Source of the DNA: Pseudomonadota bacterium
GTDB taxonomy: Bacteria > Pseudomonadota > Gammaproteobacteria > Burkholderiales > Burkholderiaceae_C
DNA length: 64,000 bases
Direction: 5' to 3'
NCBI GenBank assembly: GCA_021819435.1
Contig: JAKARB010000009.1
Span: 156,963-220,962, forward strand
Positions 45,495 through 54,359 of the stretch are shown here, in pieces. A model generated the notes under the pieces. The model was not told the DNA's origin and ran no database searches. It saw only the letters and a list, made by a program, of their open reading frames with translations. Both the position numbers and the translations under genes were made by a program. How positions within the stretch are numbered: the stretch's first letter is position 1; every line of letters begins with the position of its first letter.

Positions 45495-46862
45495 TCAGAG
45501 CTCGCCGTAGGAGTGCAGCCCGGAAAGGAACATGTTCACCCCCAAGAAGGCGAAGGAGGTGACCAGCAGCCCCACCAGCGCCCACCACGCCGAAAACGCG
45601 CCGCGCAGGCCCTTCATGAGCCGCATGTGCAGCCAGGCCGCGTAGTTCAGCCACACGATCAGGGCCCAGGTCTCCTTCGGGTCCCAGCTCCAGTAGCCGC
45701 CCCAGGCCTCAGCGGCCCAGAATGCGCCCAGGATGGTGGCGATGGTGAAGAAGGCGAAGCCCACGGCGATCGACTTGTACATGACATCGTCGAGCACCTC
45801 GAACGAGGGCATCTGCGCGGCGATGCGCTGACGCGCGGCGACGATGCCCGCCACGATCAAGGCGGCGATGCCGAAGTACACCGCCCAGTACGCGCTCAAA
45901 AAGCCCTGCGCCCCACCCGGTTTGCTGCGGAACACCACCGGCTCGAAGCACAGCGCCACGCCAATCAGCCACAGCGGCGCCAGCTTCCACCAGCGCGTCT
46001 CACCAGCGTGCATCTTCACCAGGTAGGCGAACGCCACCATGGCCGCCAGCGAGAAGGTGCCGTAGCCGATGAAGTTGGCCGGCACGTGCAGCTTCATCCA
46101 CCAGCTCTGCAACGCCGGCACCAGCGGCTGGATCTCGGATGCGCCACGCACCAGCGCGTACCAGAGCAGGAAGCCCACCGCGGCGCTCACCACCAGCATC
46201 ACGAAGGCGCCGAGCGACCCCAGAGCCTGGCCCATCTTCGCGAAGCGGTCTTCGTAATAAAGCCAGTAGGCCGTGGTCAGCCACGAGAACAGCACGAAGA
46301 CTTCGTACAGGTTGCTCACCGGGATGTGGCCGATGTCCGGCGCGATCTGGTGGCTCTCGAACCAGCGCACCAGCGTGCCGGTCACCGCCATGAAGACCCC
46401 GGCCCAGGCGATGCGCGAGCCCAGCCGCGTGGCCGTGGCTCCCTTGCTCACCAGCCCGATCCAGTAGAACACCGTGCTCATGAAGAACAGCACGCTCATC
46501 CACAAGATGGCGCTCTGGCTGGAGAGGAAGTACTTCAGCAGGAAGACGTTTTCACCTGCCGCCAGGTCGGCGCCATGGTCGTCGGTCACGCGCAGGTAAA
46601 GGGTGGCCGCGAGCAGCGTGGCCGCGCCGGAAGCCACTGTCAGGGCCTGCACTGGCCGCCAGAACCAGCCCAGCGCGATCAGCGCGGGCACCATGCCCAC
46701 CAGGATGGCCTTCTCGTAGACATCCATGAACGCGCCCCAGGTGTGCCAGCCCCAGCCCGCCACGGCCACCACCAGCATGGCGAAGAGCCAGTCGGTCAGC
46801 GGGCGACGCCGGGAGGGCAACGCGATCGAAGCGTTGGCGGTGGGTGAAGTCGACGTGCTCAT
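45495..46862 (-). CDS. ccsB: Cytochrome c biogenesis protein CcsB (CcsA/ResC family)
   Basis: A 455-residue protein with about ten transmembrane segments. The haem-handling WWD motif is WGGYWSWDPKETWAL, near residues 385-400, with conserved His residues in flanking helices. With ResB it forms the system II cytochrome c synthase that delivers haem across the inner membrane and ligates it to CxxCH motifs. It lies 49 bases after resB. Naming varies: CcsA and ResC are the same family. Confidence 0.92.
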   Translation of the reverse strand: MSTSTSPTANASIALPSRRRPLTDWLFAMLVVAVAGWGWHTWGAFMDVYEKAILVGMVPALIALGWFWRPVQALTVASGAATLLAATLYLRVTDDHGADLAAGENVFLLKYFLSSQSAILWMSVLFFMSTVFYWIGLVSKGATATRLGSRIAWAGVFMAVTGTLVRWFESHQIAPDIGHIPVSNLYEVFVLFSWLTTAYWLYYEDRFAKMGQALGSLGAFVMLVVSAAVGFLLWYALVRGASEIQPLVPALQSWWMKLHVPANFIGYGTFSLAAMVAFAYLVKMHAGETRWWKLAPLWLIGVALCFEPVVFRSKPGGAQGFLSAYWAVYFGIAALIVAGIVAARQRIAAQMPSFEVLDDVMYKSIAVGFAFFTIATILGAFWAAEAWGGYWSWDPKETWALIVWLNYAAWLHMRLMKGLRGAFSAWWALVGLLVTSFAFLGVNMFLSGLHSYGEL

Positions 46863-46911
46863 GTCAGGGGCTTCCTCGGTCTGTGTGGGGCGGGCCAGGG
46901 CTTGGTGGCTG

Positions 46912-49143
46912 TCAGATCACGGTGGCGGCTGGCAGCGCGGCGTTGTCGGCTGGGGTGGTGCCCAGCAAGGTGTCGCGCAGCCGCTCGAACTCGCGGTCGG
47001 TGTCCAGCGTCTGCCGGGTGGAGGACAAGGCCAGCTTGATGCGGGTGCTCCCCGCACCATCATCCTGCAGCCAGATCCACAGGCGTCGCTCGCGGATGTA
47101 AAGCATGGCAAACACACCGACGATCAGCAGCACGCAGCCCAGGTAGACCACGTTGCGGCCGGGGGTCCGCGTGACCTGGAAAACGCTGGCCTGACGCGGC
47201 GCGAAGCCCTCCAGCGTCAGCAGCACCGGCGATGGGTAGAAATACGCGTCAGACAGGGCCAGCACCGCCTGCGCCATGAACTCGCGCACGGGCTCGCCCG
47301 CCTGTCCCTCGGCCGACCAGGGCTGTTGCCCAGCGCGTTCCAGGCTGACGTTGAGCAGCTCGAACAGCGCGCCATTGAGGATGCGCACCAGCGTCGCCGA
47401 GGCCTGCTCACGCTGCGCCTCGGGCACCGCCGCCTCGATGAAATCCGACAGGCCTTGCAGGCCGCCCATGGGCTGCGCACCTTTGCGAGCCACCACCGCG
47501 CCAGCGAACAGGCCCAGCGCCTTCTGCGCCGAATCGGCGAGCTGGCTTTGCAGCTCGGGGCGATCGGCCGGCGCCGCCATGTGCCCGAACCGGCGGGCGG
47601 CCTCGGCGCGCATCCCTTCGTCATTGAGGGCCTGACGAAGGCGCAACCAGGTGTCCACCGAGGTGTTGAGATCGGCGGGCACGCGCAGGTAGCGGAAGCC
47701 TTCGGCCGGCGTGTCGCGCACCCCGAAGAGGAAGACCATGCGGCCATCGAGCTTCACCGGCGCCATGAAGTTCTGGTACTCGCGCGCCTGACCAGCGCCA
47801 TCGCGCAGCTTGTAGGTGATCGACGGACCGATGTTGACGAGCTCCTTGTTGCCCGGCGACTTGGCCCCCGAGCCCAGGTGTTTGGTGAGCTCGCTCACGT
47901 TGACGCCGCGTGTGTCGGTCGCGGCAGAAGCGGCGCCACCTGAATCGCCCGCATCGCCCGAGGCTTGGGCACTGCGCGCCTCGGCCAGGTTCTCGACGTT
48001 GATGACGCGCAGGTTGCTGACCTCCAGCTGCATCGGGCCTTGTGGCGAACGCGCGAACCAATCCGGAGACAGCGCCATCGGCCCCTGCCCCACGGTCGCT
48101 TCCACGGACTCGGCCGCAGCCTGCGCCGGCGTGGCGTCCAGGCGCAGCGGCTTGAGGCGCACCGACGAGCCACCGTCCTCGAAGCTCGACTGGAAGATCG
48201 TCACGCCGTCGTAGACCACCGGGTGGTTCACCTCCACCGTGAAAGCCTTCGGCTCGGCCACGCGCGGGTCGTGGATGACGATGTCGCTCGCGAAGCGTTT
48301 GGGCATGCCGGTGGCGTAGTAATCCACCTTGAACTTCTTGAGTTCGATGTCGAAGGGCAGCGGCTGCAGCAGCATGCCGTCTTCGAGGTTGACGACCGCA
48401 GCGTTGGTGCGGGCACCTTCGGGCACGAAGAGCTGGGCCCGGTAGGCCGGGTTGTCGGGTGAAAGGCGACCGCGCTCGGTCTCGGTGCCGCCCTTGAAGG
48501 GCTGCAGGCCTTGCGCCCACATCTGCGCCTTGATGACGAGGTCGCCGTCGAACAGGCCGCCCAGGCAGATCAGCACGATGGCGCCGTGCGCCGCGATGTA
48601 GCCAAGCTTGTTGACTGCACCCAGGCGTGCGCCGATCATCACGCCGGCCTCGCCACGCGCCGACGCCTCGCGCTGCTGCGCCTTCACCGACCAGCCTTGC
48701 TGAGCCAGCGCCTGCAGCACCTCGGCCTGCGTCTGCGCCAGCGGCTGCGCACGCTCACCCGCCGCGCGGTGGTGGAATGCCTGCAAGGCCTGCTCGCGGA
48801 TGTGCTCCTTGTGCGTGCGCAGGTCGGCCAGGATCTTCGGCGCATTGCGCGCGATGCACAGGCTCGTCGACACCACCAGGAAGGCCAGGATCACCAGGAA
48901 CCAGCCCGTGCTGTAGATGCGGTAGAGCCCCAGCGTGCCGAACACCTCGGCCCAGAACGGACCGAACTGGTCGACGTAGTTGACCAGCGGCTCGCCCTGC
49001 TTGATCACCGTGCCGATGGCCGAGGCGATGCAGATCACCGTCAACAGCGCGATGGCGAATCGCATCGACGACAGCAGTTCCAGCACTTGGCGGCGCCAGT
49101 CGGAACCGGAGGGGCGGTGGGAAGGCAGGGCCGTGGCGGTCAT
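46912..49143 (-). CDS. resB: Cytochrome c biogenesis protein ResB (Ccs1)
   Basis: A 743-residue ResB protein. Transmembrane segments begin at MRFAIALLTVICIASAIGTVI and STGWFLVILAFLVVSTSLCIA, a third lies near residue 190, and the last near residue 680 (VVYLGCVLLIVGVFAMLYIRERR). The large periplasmic domain lies between, with IFQSSFEDGGSSV as a conserved stretch. It works with CcsB in system II haem ligation. It is cotranscribed with ccsB. A terminator stands upstream, after the cytochrome c4 gene, so resB probably has its own promoter in 49144-49220. Confidence 0.93.
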   Translation of the reverse strand: MTATALPSHRPSGSDWRRQVLELLSSMRFAIALLTVICIASAIGTVIKQGEPLVNYVDQFGPFWAEVFGTLGLYRIYSTGWFLVILAFLVVSTSLCIARNAPKILADLRTHKEHIREQALQAFHHRAAGERAQPLAQTQAEVLQALAQQGWSVKAQQREASARGEAGVMIGARLGAVNKLGYIAAHGAIVLICLGGLFDGDLVIKAQMWAQGLQPFKGGTETERGRLSPDNPAYRAQLFVPEGARTNAAVVNLEDGMLLQPLPFDIELKKFKVDYYATGMPKRFASDIVIHDPRVAEPKAFTVEVNHPVVYDGVTIFQSSFEDGGSSVRLKPLRLDATPAQAAAESVEATVGQGPMALSPDWFARSPQGPMQLEVSNLRVINVENLAEARSAQASGDAGDSGGAASAATDTRGVNVSELTKHLGSGAKSPGNKELVNIGPSITYKLRDGAGQAREYQNFMAPVKLDGRMVFLFGVRDTPAEGFRYLRVPADLNTSVDTWLRLRQALNDEGMRAEAARRFGHMAAPADRPELQSQLADSAQKALGLFAGAVVARKGAQPMGGLQGLSDFIEAAVPEAQREQASATLVRILNGALFELLNVSLERAGQQPWSAEGQAGEPVREFMAQAVLALSDAYFYPSPVLLTLEGFAPRQASVFQVTRTPGRNVVYLGCVLLIVGVFAMLYIRERRLWIWLQDDGAGSTRIKLALSSTRQTLDTDREFERLRDTLLGTTPADNAALPAATVI

Positions 49144-49230
49144 GGAGCGGGTGGGCGGTCAGGGAGCGTCAGGATGTGCAAGCAGCGAAGCAGGTCAGGG
49201 CTGACGGGCGATGTGGGCCGCCAGCGCCCA

Positions 49231-49264
49231 AAACAAAAGCGGGCAACCCCAGTGAGGTCCCCGC
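49231..49264 (-). terminator. Terminator after the cytochrome c4 gene
   Basis: On the minus strand GCGGG (49264-49260) pairs with CCCGC (49243-49239), with an inner CC/GG, and is followed by TTTTGTTTT. It stands about 135 bases after the cytochrome c4 stop, before resB. Confidence 0.65.
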
Positions 49265-49398
49265 CTGTGTGTCGTGGGCAGCATCGCTGCCGCGCGCGTC
49301 CGGCCCTTCGTCAACAGGCCGCTGAGGCAACCGAGGCAACGCCGGTTACCCGGACCAGGCCAAGGCCTGGACACCCGCAAGACGCGTGGCAGCACCGA

Positions 49399-50025
49399 TC
49401 AGCGCAGGCCGGCGACGTAGTCGGCCAGGGCCTCGATTTCCTTGTCGCTCAGGTTCGCGGCGATGGAGGCCATCTGCGCGCTGTTAGCGCGATCACCCTG
49501 GCGGAAGGCGGTCAACTGCGTCTTGGTGTAATCGGCGTGCTGGCCAGACAGGCGGGGGTACTGAGCAGGGATGCCGGCACCGTTGGGGCTGTGGCAGCCG
49601 GCGCAAGCGGGCACGCCCTTCTTGGCGATGCCGCCACGGTAGATCTTCTCGCCCAGGGCCACCAGGGCGGCGTTCTTGGCGGTGCCATCCTTGGCCTTCT
49701 TGGAAGCGTAGAAGGCGGCGATGTTGCGCATGTCTTCCGGGCTCAGCGGTGCGGCCATGCCGTTCATGATGCTGTTCTTGCGCTTGCCTTCCTTGAACTC
49801 GGTGAGCTGCTTGACCAGGTACTCGGGGTGCTGGCCTTGCAGGATCGGGTAAGTGGGCGCACCGCGCGAGCCGTCAGCGACGTGACAGGCCATGCAGGCC
49901 GCGGCCTTGGCTTCACCTGCGGCGGGATCGGGCTTGGCAGCCTTGCCAGCAGCGGAGGCATGAGCCAGGCCAGACATGGACAGGGCCACCGTGGCCAGGG
50001 CGATCAGGTGAGAAAAGCGCTTCAT
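49399..50025 (-). CDS. Dihaem cytochrome c4
   Basis: A 208-residue periplasmic class I cytochrome with a signal peptide ending GLAHASA and two haem sites, CMACH and CAGCH, in two similar halves. Each half has a distal-side Met in segments such as NGMAAPLSPEDM and AQMASIAANLSDKE. Cytochrome c4 carries electrons from the bc1 complex to terminal oxidases. It lies upstream of resB and ccsB, whose products attach its haems. The ATG at MKRFSHL opens the signal peptide; the gene is divergent from engB. Confidence 0.92.
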   Translation of the reverse strand: MKRFSHLIALATVALSMSGLAHASAAGKAAKPDPAAGEAKAAACMACHVADGSRGAPTYPILQGQHPEYLVKQLTEFKEGKRKNSIMNGMAAPLSPEDMRNIAAFYASKKAKDGTAKNAALVALGEKIYRGGIAKKGVPACAGCHSPNGAGIPAQYPRLSGQHADYTKTQLTAFRQGDRANSAQMASIAANLSDKEIEALADYVAGLR

Positions 50026-50125
50026 GACGTTGGGAGTCGGGGCTTGTTGTGGGGCCGCTCGCGGGTTGGCCTCATCGAGCGAGGTAGAGCTGCCCGGGCG
50101 CCGCGCCTGCCTGAGCGGGCGTGGT

Positions 50126-50155
50126 TTGGGCAAACAAACCGATGGATTTTACAAT
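50126..50155 (+). promoter_or_regulatory. Promoter abutting the engB start codon
   Basis: -35 TTGGGC (50126-50131), 18-base spacer, -10 TACAAT (50150-50155, five of six consensus bases). The expected transcription start coincides with the A of the engB ATG at 50161. No ribosome site is present, so a leaderless mRNA is predicted. Confidence 0.45.
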
Positions 50156-50160
50156 GCCCC

Positions 50161-51045
50161 ATGACCCGTTCGACACCCTCTCGCCCCAAGGCGAGCACAA
50201 ACCCGGGGCCCAGGCGCCGCCCGCGCCCCGCGCCCTCCGCGAGCCAAGCCGGCCAGAGCGCCCAGGCCGCTGGCGCGCCCCCCACCAAAGACCTCGCCCA
50301 GCACCCCGCCAAGCTGGCCTTGGCATGGGCCCATTCGGCGCGCTTTTTCACCACCGCCGCCCAGTTGCACCAGTTGCCGGTGCACGAACTGCCCGAGGTG
50401 GCTTTCGTGGGCCGCTCCAACGCCGGCAAGTCCACCGCCATCAACACCCTGGCCCAGCAGCGCCAGCTGGCCTACGCCTCCAAGACACCCGGGCGCACCC
50501 AGCACATCAACCTCTTCCACCTCGGCCCCAAGGCCGCGCCCGACCAGATCTGGGCCGACCTGCCCGGCTACGGCTACGCCGCCGTCGACCGCACGGCCAA
50601 ACTGCGCTGGCAAGAGGTGATGGCCGACTACCTGGCCAGCCGGCGCAACCTGTGCGCCGTCGTGCAGATGGTCGACAGCCGCCACGGCTTCACCGAGCTC
50701 GACACGCAACTGCTCGGTTTCGTCGCGCCGCGCGTGCGCACGGGCGAGGTCAAGCTGCTGGTCTTGCTGACCAAGGCCGACAAGCTCAACCGCAAGGAAC
50801 AGGCAGAGTCCCTGCGCCAGGCCCAGGCCGCACTGGCTGAGCTGGCCACAGACGAGGCCGACATCGGCGTGGCGCTGTTCTCCTCACTCAACAAGGAGGG
50901 CGTGGGCGACGCAGCCGAGCTGCTACACAGTTGGGCCCTGAGCCCCGAAGCGGCCCAGGCCATGGCCGCAGAGGCCGCCGCCCTGGCTGAAGCAGCCGCC
51001 GCAGCAGCAGCGGCCGAGCCCCCCGATCAACCCGATCAGGCCTGA
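50161..51045 (+). CDS. engB: Ribosome biogenesis GTP-binding protein EngB (YihA/YsxC)
   Basis: A 294-residue GTPase of the EngB family. G1 is [10 protein letters not shown]3 is DLPGYGYA and G4 is TKAD, with [12 protein letters not shown] as switch I. It assists assembly of the large ribosomal subunit. Extra segments are a basic Pro-rich N-terminus of about 55 residues and an Ala-rich C-terminus of about 35 residues ending QPDQA, both low complexity. The ATG is the only plausible start; in-frame codons upstream lie antisense to the cytochrome gene. The 3' end overlaps the convergent purC gene by ten bases. Confidence 0.92.
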   Translation: MTRSTPSRPKASTNPGPRRRPRPAPSASQAGQSAQAAGAPPTKDLAQHPAKLALAWAHSARFFTTAAQLHQLPVHELPEVAFVGRSNAGKSTAINTLAQQRQLAYASKTPGRTQHINLFHLGPKAAPDQIWADLPGYGYAAVDRTAKLRWQEVMADYLASRRNLCAVVQMVDSRHGFTELDTQLLGFVAPRVRTGEVKLLVLLTKADKLNRKEQAESLRQAQAALAELATDEADIGVALFSSLNKEGVGDAAELLHSWALSPEAAQAMAAEAAALAEAAAAAAAAEPPDQPDQA

Positions 51046-51950
51046 CCGGTCAGGCGCACCAGCGCCTCGCGGTACTTGGCCGCCGTCTTCTCGATCACGT
51101 CCTGGGGCAAGGCCGGCGAAGGCGCGGTCTTGTTCCACGGCTTGCCGTTGACGGTGGCCTGCTCCAGCCAGTCGCGCACGAACTGCTTGTCGTAGCTCGG
51201 CGGGTTCTGGCCGGCGGCGAACGCGGCCTCGTAGCCCTCGATGGGCCAAAAGCGCGACGAATCGGGCGTGAGCACCTCGTCCATCACGGTGAGCGTGCCG
51301 TGCTCATCAAGGCCAAACTCGAACTTCGTGTCGGCGATGATGATGCCCTTGGTCAGCGCGAAGTCGGCGGCCTTCTTGTAAAGGGCGATCGCCAAATCGC
51401 GCACCTTGGCGGCCATCTCGGCGCCGATGATCTCGCTCATCTTCTCGAACGAGATGTTCTCGTCGTGGTCACCCACCTCGGCCTTGGTGGCCGGCGTGAA
51501 GATGGGCTCGGGCAGCTTGCTGGCGTTCTTCAGCCCGGCGGGCAGCTTCACGCCGCAGACCATGCCGTTGTCCTGGTACTCCTTCCAGCCGGAGCCGGCC
51601 AGGTAGCCTCGCACCACCGCCTCGACGGGCAGGGGCTTGAGCTTCTTGACCAGCATGGAGCGGCCTTCGACCTGGGCGCGCTCGGCCGGCGTCACCACGC
51701 TGACCGGGTCATCACCAGTGAGGTGATTGGGTGCCACGTCTTTCAGCAGCTCGAACCAGAACAGCGCCATCTGCGTCAGCAGCGCGCCCTTGCCGGGGAT
51801 CGGCTCGCCCATGATGACATCGAAGGCGCTGATGCGGTCGGAGGCCACCATCAGGATGCGGTTGTCGCCGACGGCGTAGTTGTCGCGCACCTTGCCGCGG
51901 GCCAGCAGCGGCAGGGACGTCAATTGGGAGGTGTGCAGGGCTTGGGTCAT
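51036..51950 (-). CDS. purC: SAICAR synthetase
   Basis: A 304-residue phosphoribosylaminoimidazole-succinocarboxamide synthase of the longer yeast-like type: [30 protein letters not shown] at the N-terminus, [16 protein letters not shown], and [13 protein letters not shown] near the C-terminus. It joins CAIR and aspartate. It lies downstream of the lipase gene (48 bases) and fba on the same strand, and its stop overlaps the convergent engB end by ten bases. purE and purK, often directly downstream in related genomes, are 17 kb away. Confidence 0.94.
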   Translation of the reverse strand: MTQALHTSQLTSLPLLARGKVRDNYAVGDNRILMVASDRISAFDVIMGEPIPGKGALLTQMALFWFELLKDVAPNHLTGDDPVSVVTPAERAQVEGRSMLVKKLKPLPVEAVVRGYLAGSGWKEYQDNGMVCGVKLPAGLKNASKLPEPIFTPATKAEVGDHDENISFEKMSEIIGAEMAAKVRDLAIALYKKAADFALTKGIIIADTKFEFGLDEHGTLTVMDEVLTPDSSRFWPIEGYEAAFAAGQNPPSYDKQFVRDWLEQATVNGKPWNKTAPSPALPQDVIEKTAAKYREALVRLTGQA

Positions 51951-51998
51951 GGCAGGGGTCTTCGTTCAGGTCAGCGCGGCATTATCCCGCGAGCGGGC

Positions 51999-52997
51999 TC
52001 ACAACCCCAGCGCCTTCAAGCGCCGGGCGTGCTCCACATAGGGCCCGATCGGGTCGGCGCCTTCGCCCACCAGCCCGGCGAACTGGTTGACGGCATGGAA
52101 ATGATTGAGCGGCAAATCGTCTCGGATGACCTGCCCCAGGTGGCTGGCGCAACGCCCCACCAGGCCGTCACCCGCCTCCTTGCGGAAGGCCAGGCCAGTG
52201 AGCGCCATCGTGTAGTCGGCCGGGTTGAGCCAGTTGTGGAAGGTACCCACGCCGCTCCAGGAGTAGTAGCGCACACCGTTGACCTCGGCGGCACCCTGGC
52301 CGCAGGGCTCGGAGGGCACGCCGCCGGGAAAGCGGCGGTTGAAATCGGCCGCGCCCGCGCTGTTGAGAGACGCCAGCGCGCCGCCCACGTCCTGCGGTAG
52401 TTCTGCGCCACTCGCCCAATTGACGAAACGCCCCAACTGCCGCCCCAAGCCCATGATCAAAGCCGCCGACCATGTTCCGTCACGCACCTCTTGCTCCACC
52501 CAGTCGCCAAACTCGGAGCCGAAGGTGGGGCCGGCCACGGCGGTCACGGAGGCCACCCACTCGGGCTTGCGTGCCGCCAAGTAGCGGCTGGTCTGACTGC
52601 CGTGGCTGTGGCCGATCAGGTGCACCTTCTGCGCACCGGTTTCTTTCAGGATGCGTTCGACCTGCGGCAACAGCTGCTCGCCACGCACCTCAGATGAGTT
52701 GAAAGCCGAGACCTGCACCACACGCACCGTGGCGCCACCGGCCTGGAGCGCCTCGACGATGCCACGCCAGTAAGGTTGTTTGCCGAACCAGCCCAAGTCG
52801 AGCTCGTTGAAACCCATCATGCCGTGCACCAGCACGATGGGGTAGCGCGTCGCGGTCGAACCGGGCTCCACGCCCGCCGCGATCACCGGGATCTCCTGCG
52901 GCTTGTCGTCCGCCGCAAAAGCAAGACTGGCCAACCACCCCCCGCCTGCCAGCACGCCAATCAGGGCGGCGCGCCCGACCCACTTCCGAAACGTCAC
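51999..52997 (-). CDS. Secreted triacylglycerol lipase (family I)
   Basis: A 332-residue extracellular lipase with a signal peptide ending LAFA. PIVLVHGMMGFNELDLGWFG forms the oxyanion region and IGHSHGSQTSRYLAA the nucleophile Ser. The acid and His lie in GDGLVGRCASHLG and DLPLNHFHAVNQF. Cys residues in GVPSEPCGQG and VGRCASH match the conserved disulfide of this group. Relatives need a membrane foldase (Lif), usually encoded next door; none is seen here. The gene lies between purC and fba, interrupting a housekeeping row. Confidence 0.88.
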   Translation of the reverse strand: MTFRKWVGRAALIGVLAGGGWLASLAFAADDKPQEIPVIAAGVEPGSTATRYPIVLVHGMMGFNELDLGWFGKQPYWRGIVEALQAGGATVRVVQVSAFNSSEVRGEQLLPQVERILKETGAQKVHLIGHSHGSQTSRYLAARKPEWVASVTAVAGPTFGSEFGDWVEQEVRDGTWSAALIMGLGRQLGRFVNWASGAELPQDVGGALASLNSAGAADFNRRFPGGVPSEPCGQGAAEVNGVRYYSWSGVGTFHNWLNPADYTMALTGLAFRKEAGDGLVGRCASHLGQVIRDDLPLNHFHAVNQFAGLVGEGADPIGPYVEHARRLKALGL

Positions 52998-53032
52998 CCG
53001 GTCCTCGATTCATGCGAGGTGCGCATGCACCC

Positions 53033-53065
53033 AAACAAAAGCCGGCTCGGGCGCACCCGGCCGGC
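53033..53065 (-). terminator. Terminator after fba
   Basis: GCCGGC arms at 53065-53060 and 53046-53041 form a stem on the minus strand, with an inner CGGG/CCCG option, followed by TTTTGTTTGG. It stands about 90 bases after the fba stop. Confidence 0.6.
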
Positions 53066-53157
53066 CACTTCAACGACCTCGGCCACTCAAGACACCAGGG
53101 CATCGGAGGCGCATGAGCCCACCGATCCCCCCATTCACTCAAGGGCCAAGTCGGGCT

Positions 53158-54222
53158 TCAGGCCACCACCTGGGCCAGCTTGCCGCTGGCGTACAGCGCG
53201 GCGATCTCGCTCAGGCCGATGGCCTTGATCTTCGCGGCCTGGCCTTCGCAGCCGAACTCGATGTAGCGCTGCTTGCACACGGCCTTGGCGGCTTCGCGGG
53301 CGGGCTTGAGCCACTCGCGGGCGTCGAACTTGTCGGGGTTCTCGGCCATGAACTTGCGCACCGCACCGGTCATCGCCAGGCGGATGTCGGTGTCGATGTT
53401 GATCTTGCGCACGCCGTGCTTGATGGCTTCCTGGATCTCCTCGACGGGCACGCCGTAGGTTTCCTTCATCTTGCCGCCGTACTGGTTGATGATGGCCAGC
53501 AGCTCGGCGGGCACGGAAGACGAGCCGTGCATCACCAGGTGGGTGTTGGGGATGCGCTTGTGGATTTCCTTGACGCGGCTGATGGCCAGGATGTCGCCCG
53601 TGGGCTTGCGCGAGAACTTGTAGGCGCCGTGGCTGGTGCCGATGGCGATCGCCAGGGCGTCCAGTTGCGTGGCCTTGACGAACACGGCAGCTTCTTCGGG
53701 GTCAGTCAGCATCTGGCTGTGGTCCAGTTTGCCTTCGGCGCCGATGCCGTCTTCCTCGCCGGCTTCACCGGTTTCCAGGTTGCCCAGGCAGCCCAGTTCG
53801 CCTTCCACGGTCACGCCGACCTTGTGGGCCATCTCCACGACCTTGCGGGTGACCTCAACGTTGTAGTCGAACGAAGCGGGCGTCTTGCCGTCTTCCTGCA
53901 GCGAGCCGTCCATCATCACCGAGCCGAAGCCCAGGTCGATGGCGCCAGCGCAGACCTTCGGGCTGGTGCCGTGGTCCTGGTGCATGACCAGGGGGATGTG
54001 CGGGTAGGCCTCGACAGCGGCCTGGATCAGGTGCTTGATGAAGGATTCACCCGCGTACTTGCGCGCGCCTGCGGAGGCCTGCAGGATCACGGGGGCACCG
54101 ACTTCATCGGCCGCTGCCATCACCGCCTGGACCTGCTCCAGGTTGTTGACGTTGAACGCCGGGATGCCGTAGTTGTGTTCGGCGGCATGGTCCAGCAGCT
54201 GGCGCATGGAAACGAGTGGCAT
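53158..54222 (-). CDS. fba: Class II fructose-1,6-bisphosphate aldolase
   Basis: A 354-residue zinc-dependent aldolase. [27 protein letters not shown] is the N-terminal family signature in two parts. Zinc ligands lie in LVMHQDHG and [10 protein letters not shown], and the phosphate loop in [11 protein letters not shown]. It splits fructose 1,6-bisphosphate in glycolysis and joins the trioses in gluconeogenesis. The ATG at MPLVSM is used. It lies 137 bases after pyk; the gap may hold a secondary promoter. Confidence 0.95.
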   Translation of the reverse strand: MPLVSMRQLLDHAAEHNYGIPAFNVNNLEQVQAVMAAADEVGAPVILQASAGARKYAGESFIKHLIQAAVEAYPHIPLVMHQDHGTSPKVCAGAIDLGFGSVMMDGSLQEDGKTPASFDYNVEVTRKVVEMAHKVGVTVEGELGCLGNLETGEAGEEDGIGAEGKLDHSQMLTDPEEAAVFVKATQLDALAIAIGTSHGAYKFSRKPTGDILAISRVKEIHKRIPNTHLVMHGSSSVPAELLAIINQYGGKMKETYGVPVEEIQEAIKHGVRKINIDTDIRLAMTGAVRKFMAENPDKFDAREWLKPAREAAKAVCKQRYIEFGCEGQAAKIKAIGLSEIAALYASGKLAQVVA

Positions 54223-54359
54223 GGAGATCCCCAATCGGACAATGAAATGACGGACAAGCCGCGCCGACCCAGCCAACGCTCGTGGCGCCGCCGGTTTCGG
54301 CACGGCAGAAAACTGTCCGAGATTCTAACGAGGCTGGCGCGTGCGGCCCATCCCCGGTT

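Noticed and set aside
48511..50160. A long upstream extension of engB
   Set aside because: The in-frame codons lie antisense to resB and cytochrome c4 and show no family resemblance; the engB core begins after 50161.
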